Assembly: GCF_010365285.1 (NCBI RefSeq)
Contig: NZ_CP048286.1
Coordinates: forward strand, 620,001 to 684,000
Direction: 5' to 3'
DNA length: 64,000 bases
Source: Paenibacillus rhizovicinus
GTDB lineage: Bacteria; Bacillota; Bacilli; Paenibacillales; Paenibacillaceae
This document shows positions 60,140 to 64,000 of this stretch, in pieces. The notes beneath the pieces were generated by a model that did not search any database, was not told where the DNA came from, and was given only the letters and a program-made list of their open reading frames with translations. The position numbers and the translations under genes were made by a program. How positions within the stretch are numbered: the first letter of the stretch is position 1; each line of letters begins with the position of its first letter.

Positions 60140-61584
60140 TTTTCTCCCTCCTTTCGGTCCACATCGGCCGGTTTATAAATGAGCGGTCTTGTCCGCATCG
60201 AGATTCTTGGTTTCGTGAGCAACGCCATCAGCATATCTTTAAAGACAGGCGGCGATATCGGCGCCAGATACGGCACTCCGAAGGACTGTATTCGGGTCAG
60301 GTACACAAGAAGAGCGAACATGCCCCAGAAGAAGCCGTACATGCCAAGGAATGACGCGCATGCCAAGATGTACAGCCGCAGCAAGGTCACCAAGCCGCTC
60401 AACGATTGATTGACCAAGGTATAGGTCGACACCATGGATAAGGCGGTCACCACCAGCATAGCCGGGGAAGTTAAGCCTGCCTCGATCGCCGCTTGACCGA
60501 TGAATAGCCCCCCGACCACAGTAACCGTCTGTCCGACCCCTTTGGGCAGCCGGATCCCTGCTTCCCGGAACAACTCGAACGTGATCTGCATGAGAAAAGC
60601 TTCTAAAGGCGCGGGGATCGGCAATCCTTTGCTTACATTAATGACCGTCGCCAACGTAGTAATCGGTATTTGGTCCAGATGATACGATGTAAGCGCGACA
60701 TAGAAGCCGGGAATAAAAATACCCATGAAGAGTCCAAGATACCGCAAGAGCGATTCGCACGCCACGAAGATATAGGAGGCATGAATGTCTTCAGGCGTCT
60801 TCAGCAAGGACGTCAACGTTGCCGGAGCAATAAGCACCATCGGCGTGCCGTCGACAATAATGACGAATCGGCCCCGTAGAAGCGCTTCAACCGCAAAATC
60901 CGGCCTTCCGATATAATCGATTAAAGGAAATAGGCGAAAAGGAGAATCCGAGATGTACTCCGCCAGCTCCTCGCTGCTGACGAGCGCATCCACGTCGATT
61001 TTTCCGATCCTCTTGCGGGCGGTTTCGATCAATGTCGGATCGATAATATCGCTCTCGTACAGAAGCGCTACCTTGGTGCGGCTCCTTCTGCCGATCACGT
61101 AGCTTTCGCAGCATAGGGTTTTCGTGCGAAGGCGTTTACGGATGAGGGCAATATTCATGGATACCTGCTCCGTGAAGCCGTCGCGCGGCCCTTTCACGGA
61201 CACTTCCGTATTGGATTCCTGCGGTTGCCTCTGCGGTGGGTCCGATATATCCAACGTATAGAGCTTATCGAGACGGTCGAAGACGAGCAGCAGTTTCCCG
61301 GAGAATACATCATCTATAATGGCTTGCTGGTCCTTATCGAGCGGCTGGAACGACAGGTTCCCTAGCTCGCCCGATTCCACCTGATCGGCAGTCAGCTTCT
61401 CCAACTGCGGAATGATGGACTGGTCAATGCGTTTGCCGTCGATCAATCCTTCGCAATAGACGAACAGGATGCCCCACCGGCTTTCCTCGTTCATCAGCTG
61501 AACAGGCTGGAAGTTAACATCGGCGCATTTCTCGAACAGCTGCCGCAAATCGGATTCAAGAGGTCGAGTTTGATCCGACTGCAT
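60136..61584 (-). CDS. GerA family germinant receptor A subunit
   Basis: A 482-residue protein with a cytosolic N-terminal domain (about 1-240) and four or five membrane segments after it. Typical motifs are GPRDGFTEQVSMNIALIRKRL, GRSRTKVALLYESDI, DALVSSEELAEYISDSPFRLFP, GRFVIIVDGTPMVLIAP, and the C-terminal YLAPISPP. It works with the B and C subunits to sense amino acid or sugar germinants in the spore. The ATG at 61584 has GGGGAGG eight bases upstream and overlaps the B-subunit gene by 29 bases. Confidence 0.95.
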   Translation of the reverse strand: MQSDQTRPLESDLRQLFEKCADVNFQPVQLMNEESRWGILFVYCEGLIDGKRIDQSIIPQLEKLTADQVESGELGNLSFQPLDKDQQAIIDDVFSGKLLLVFDRLDKLYTLDISDPPQRQPQESNTEVSVKGPRDGFTEQVSMNIALIRKRLRTKTLCCESYVIGRRSRTKVALLYESDIIDPTLIETARKRIGKIDVDALVSSEELAEYISDSPFRLFPLIDYIGRPDFAVEALLRGRFVIIVDGTPMVLIAPATLTSLLKTPEDIHASYIFVACESLLRYLGLFMGIFIPGFYVALTSYHLDQIPITTLATVINVSKGLPIPAPLEAFLMQITFELFREAGIRLPKGVGQTVTVVGGLFIGQAAIEAGLTSPAMLVVTALSMVSTYTLVNQSLSGLVTLLRLYILACASFLGMYGFFWGMFALLVYLTRIQSFGVPYLAPISPPVFKDMLMALLTKPRISMRTRPLIYKPADVDRKEGEK

Positions 61585-62674
61585 GGCTATGGCCTCCCCT
61601 CTCTCTAATGCGAACAATGACGGCAAATACTAGCAGCAGGCCAAGCACGGCGAAAACGAAAATCAACGCGAAAGGATAAAATTTCTCCCGCAGAAACCAG
61701 ACGAACAGGGGATCGCCGATCGGAAACAGCGACGTGATCAACATAAACAGGGTCAAGGCGAGGAGCGCCGTTGTCCGAGACCGCTTGCTCTTGAATTGGC
61801 ACAACTCCATGATGATATACATGCAAAGCGATAAGCGGATGAAGGCTCCGCTCAGCCATTCGTAGATCGATAGAAAATCAAGGTGGGCAACGTTTTTGCC
61901 TAACGTAACCAGTCCCCACTGCTCGAAGGTCGGGTATCGCTGCAAGGCTACTTCTCCCGGCGAGAAGTTCGTTAATATATCCAGCAGCGTACCGAGCACG
62001 AGTCCGACCTGGACGACAATCAGGAGCAGTACGAAGGAAGGCCGAATTTTGGCTTGGATATGGTGCTGGATGAACAGCACAATCACGACTTCCATCACGG
62101 TATGCGTAGAGAATATCGTCCCGTGCCACACCGGGGTCAACCCTTGCTCTAATACGGGCATCACGTACTGGTAGTTCTTATACTGCATATTGACGAGCAA
62201 CAAGAAGAGTTCCAGCAAGATGAAGACCGGCAGCAGCACGCCTGCACATAATGTGATCGACCAGATGCCCGCTTGCGCCGTCATGTAGCACAGCAGCGTC
62301 AGCGAAGCCGCGATGACGAAACGCGGCGTCTCCTGCAGAAAAGTCGTATCTACCCAATTCGTCGTATCCTTCAACGTAATCAGGCTGTCGGACAGCAAGT
62401 AGATCATAATCGGCAGCGCGATCATCCAACTGGCGAACGAGCCGAAATGACGCTTAACCCAAGGGATGATGGATTCCTTCATCGTGGCATTCATAATAAA
62501 TTGAAGCATGAGGAGTAGGATGATGCCCGGCACGAAGGCCATGAGGACGCTGATCCAGGAGTCTCTGCCCGAAACCTTCAGGATTAGCGGAATGAGGGTC
62601 GTCTGATTCGTGACGGCCGAAGTAATGGTAAGCAGCAGAAACGCCTGCACGAGAGAAATTTTAAACGTATTCAT
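61556..62674 (-). CDS. GerB family germinant receptor permease subunit
   Basis: A 372-residue membrane protein with ten segments, of the APC-like endospore germination permease family. It opens FKISLVQAFLLLTITSAVTNQ and has GRDSWISVLMAFVPG and QYKNYQYVMPVLEQGL. It is thought to hold the germinant-binding pocket. The ATG at 62674 was chosen over GTG 62680 because AAGGTG lies seven bases upstream. It is the first gene of the operon; B-A-C order differs from the common A-B-C order. Confidence 0.93.
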   Translation of the reverse strand: MNTFKISLVQAFLLLTITSAVTNQTTLIPLILKVSGRDSWISVLMAFVPGIILLLMLQFIMNATMKESIIPWVKRHFGSFASWMIALPIMIYLLSDSLITLKDTTNWVDTTFLQETPRFVIAASLTLLCYMTAQAGIWSITLCAGVLLPVFILLELFLLLVNMQYKNYQYVMPVLEQGLTPVWHGTIFSTHTVMEVVIVLFIQHHIQAKIRPSFVLLLIVVQVGLVLGTLLDILTNFSPGEVALQRYPTFEQWGLVTLGKNVAHLDFLSIYEWLSGAFIRLSLCMYIIMELCQFKSKRSRTTALLALTLFMLITSLFPIGDPLFVWFLREKFYPFALIFVFAVLGLLLVFAVIVRIRERGGHSHAVGSNSTS

Positions 62675-62842
62675 CTTCACGCACCTTTAGGAAGGGAATT
62701 TTCTATATTGTTTTCCATAATTCGGATTTTCATCCGGTCTGCAGATGGACTAGACAACGGCCAGCACGCCCCGATCTGCCGCAATATGGTACAATGAACG
62801 CAATCCATTCCTATCCATTCCAACCGCAAGGGGAGCTTCATC

Positions 62843-63799
62843 ATGGCCAGCGACGTTTCCTACACGACCGAAGAGATCGCCAAGCTGCTTAAAATATCCA
62901 AACTGACCGTCTACGACTTGATCAAAAAAGGCGAGCTTCCATCTTACCGCGTCGGCAAACAAATGCGCGTCGATGCCGCGGATCTCGAGGCATACAAGCA
63001 GCGCGCGAAAGGCTTCGCTTCATCGGAGCGCTCGCCGCTGGCAGCCGCCGAGCTTACGGCCCGCTTCTCGCCTTCGGCGCAAACGGCCGGCGCGCGGCCG
63101 ATCGTGATCACCGGGCAGGATGTCAGCTTGGACATTCTGGCTAAGCACCTCGAGAAACAGCTCCCCGGCACACGGCCGCTGCGCGCGCATGTCGGCAGCA
63201 TGGACAGCCTCATCTCGATGTATAAAGGCGAAGCCGATATCGTAAGCACGCATCTGCTCGACGGCGATTCCGGCCATTATAATCTGCCCTACATCCGCAA
63301 GCTGCTCGTAGGGACATCGTTCATGGTCGTCAATCTCTTGTCGCGGCAGGCGGGGCTTTACGTTGCGCGCGGCAACCCGCTGCAGCTGCGCGGCTGGGCG
63401 GACCTCGGCCGTCCGGGCATTCGCATCGTCAACCGCGAACGCGGATCGGGCGCCCGCGTGCTGCTGGACGAGCAGCTGAGGCTGCACGGCATGAAGGCCG
63501 ACCGCCTGCTCGGCTACGAGCAGGAGCAGACGAACCATCTCGGCGTCGCGGCTCAAGTGGCTTCCGGCAGCGCCGACGTCGGCGTCGGCAGCGAGAAAGC
63601 CGCTTCCCTCGTGGGCGGCATCGACTTCGTCCCGCTCATTCAAGAGCAGTACGATCTCGTCGTCATGAAGACGCCCGCATCGCTCGCTTGGCTGCCGGCG
63701 CTGCTGCGCATCCTCCGCTCCGATGCGTTTCAGCAGGAGCTCGAAGCGATATCCGGCTATGACCTTTCCCGGACGGGCGAGATTCTGTATGAAAGCTAG
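62843..63799 (+). CDS. Excisionase-type HTH fused to periplasmic-binding domain (YvgK-like)
   Basis: A 318-residue regulator. Residues 5-52 are an excisionase-like winged helix (YTTEEIAKLLKISKLTVYDLIKKGELPSYRVG). Residues 85-315 are a substrate-binding domain of the PBP_like type (IVITGQDVSLDILAKHL, VGSMDSLISMYKGEADI, IVNRERGSGARVLLDEQL, GVGSEKAASLVGGIDFVPL). The same fusion, YvgK, stands beside the molybdate transporter genes yvgLM in B. subtilis, so molybdate or molybdenum cofactor is a plausible ligand. AAGGGGAG precedes the ATG. Here it is about 60 kb from modAB. Confidence 0.85.
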   Translation: MASDVSYTTEEIAKLLKISKLTVYDLIKKGELPSYRVGKQMRVDAADLEAYKQRAKGFASSERSPLAAAELTARFSPSAQTAGARPIVITGQDVSLDILAKHLEKQLPGTRPLRAHVGSMDSLISMYKGEADIVSTHLLDGDSGHYNLPYIRKLLVGTSFMVVNLLSRQAGLYVARGNPLQLRGWADLGRPGIRIVNRERGSGARVLLDEQLRLHGMKADRLLGYEQEQTNHLGVAAQVASGSADVGVGSEKAASLVGGIDFVPLIQEQYDLVVMKTPASLAWLPALLRILRSDAFQQELEAISGYDLSRTGEILYES

Positions 63800-63858
63800 C
63801 GGTTCCCGTTGCGAACGTTAACGACTTTTGTTGCTTAGTTAGCGATCGTCCTGGATCG

Positions 63859-63899
63859 CCTCCGCATGTCGGCCGCACGGCCGCAAGCGGAGGTTTTTT
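63859..63899 (+). terminator. Terminator of the YvgK-like regulator gene
   Basis: CCTCCGC pairs with GCGGAGG, with an inner GCGGCCG-type stem (GGCCG/CGGCC), followed by TTTTTT. The last 100 bases of the window hold no gene; GAAGGGAG at 63985-63992 may be the ribosome binding site of a gene starting just outside. Confidence 0.83.
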
Positions 63900-64000
63900 C
63901 ATTGCGCGCGCAACATACGCCGCGCGCACAGCGTCTTCTATGATAACTGCCATTTGGAATGATTGCCCATGGATTTCTTAATCGAAGGGAGTTCCTCGCC

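Overview
The window looks like chromosome of a spore-forming, GC-rich Firmicute of the Paenibacillaceae type. Gene bodies are about 55% GC. Strong GGAGG ribosome binding sites, a T-box leader, a gerA-type germination operon, a quinol oxidase of the qox type, Lpl-type sugar ABC genes and many Rho-independent terminators all fit this. I found no rRNA, tRNA or CRISPR array.

Layout. 0-4.5 kb: start of an ECF sigma factor, a CDF metal exporter, modAB (molybdate uptake), and a complete IS3-family element that sits in the loop of the modB terminator. 4.5-10 kb: a GH26-like mannanase without a signal peptide, an NfrA-type nitroreductase, an EcsAB-like ABC exporter with an attached AAA ATPase, and an isochorismatase-fold hydrolase. 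10-14.3 kb: the most unusual locus, with a class I isoprenoid synthase (DDxxD and a second acidic motif), two paralogous peptides of about 80 residues resembling NHLP (nitrile-hydratase-like leader) precursors and both ending in Trp, and a converging membrane histidine kinase. 14.4-26.4 kb: housekeeping and metabolic genes (YebC, lipoprotein, amine oxidase, FMN glutamate-synthase-like protein, metallo-hydrolase, BCAT with a divergent LysR, a T-box-controlled aminotransferase, methyltransferase, HAD phosphatase). 26.5-31.6 kb: qoxABCD, a small membrane protein and a MarR regulator. 31.8-36.2 kb: a 1451-residue nitrate-reductase/flavoprotein-reductase fusion.

36.2-38.9 kb: a PspA-like coiled-coil protein paired with an unknown protein, then an azoreductase. 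39.1-49.1 kb: an uncharacterised carbohydrate locus with a solute-binding protein, two permeases, a GntR/LacI-hybrid regulator, a GH42-like cytosolic protein and a secreted GxGYxYP protein; AT-rich inverted repeats flank the divergent units. 49.3-52.3 kb: a low-GC islet with decayed reading frames, a frameshifted YrpD-like secreted protein and a small secreted protein. 52.4-56 kb: AraC regulator, Fsr-like MFS pump, YlmA-like ATPase and a small membrane protein. 56-58.8 kb: an ECF sigma/DUF4179 anti-sigma pair and a TagA-type glycosyltransferase. 59-62.7 kb: a gerB-gerA-gerC germinant receptor operon. 62.8-63.8 kb: a DNA-binding/periplasmic-binding fusion like B. subtilis YvgK, a candidate molybdate-responsive regulator far from modAB.

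Several parts may work together. modAB and the YvgK-like regulator would supply and sense molybdate for the molybdopterin nitrate reductase. The isoprenoid synthase, Trp-ended peptides and kinase resemble, in logic only, the ComQ-ComX-ComP prenylated-pheromone system; I present this as an inference that needs testing. Start codons were moved from the longest frame wherever a clear Shine-Dalgarno site supported an internal start.
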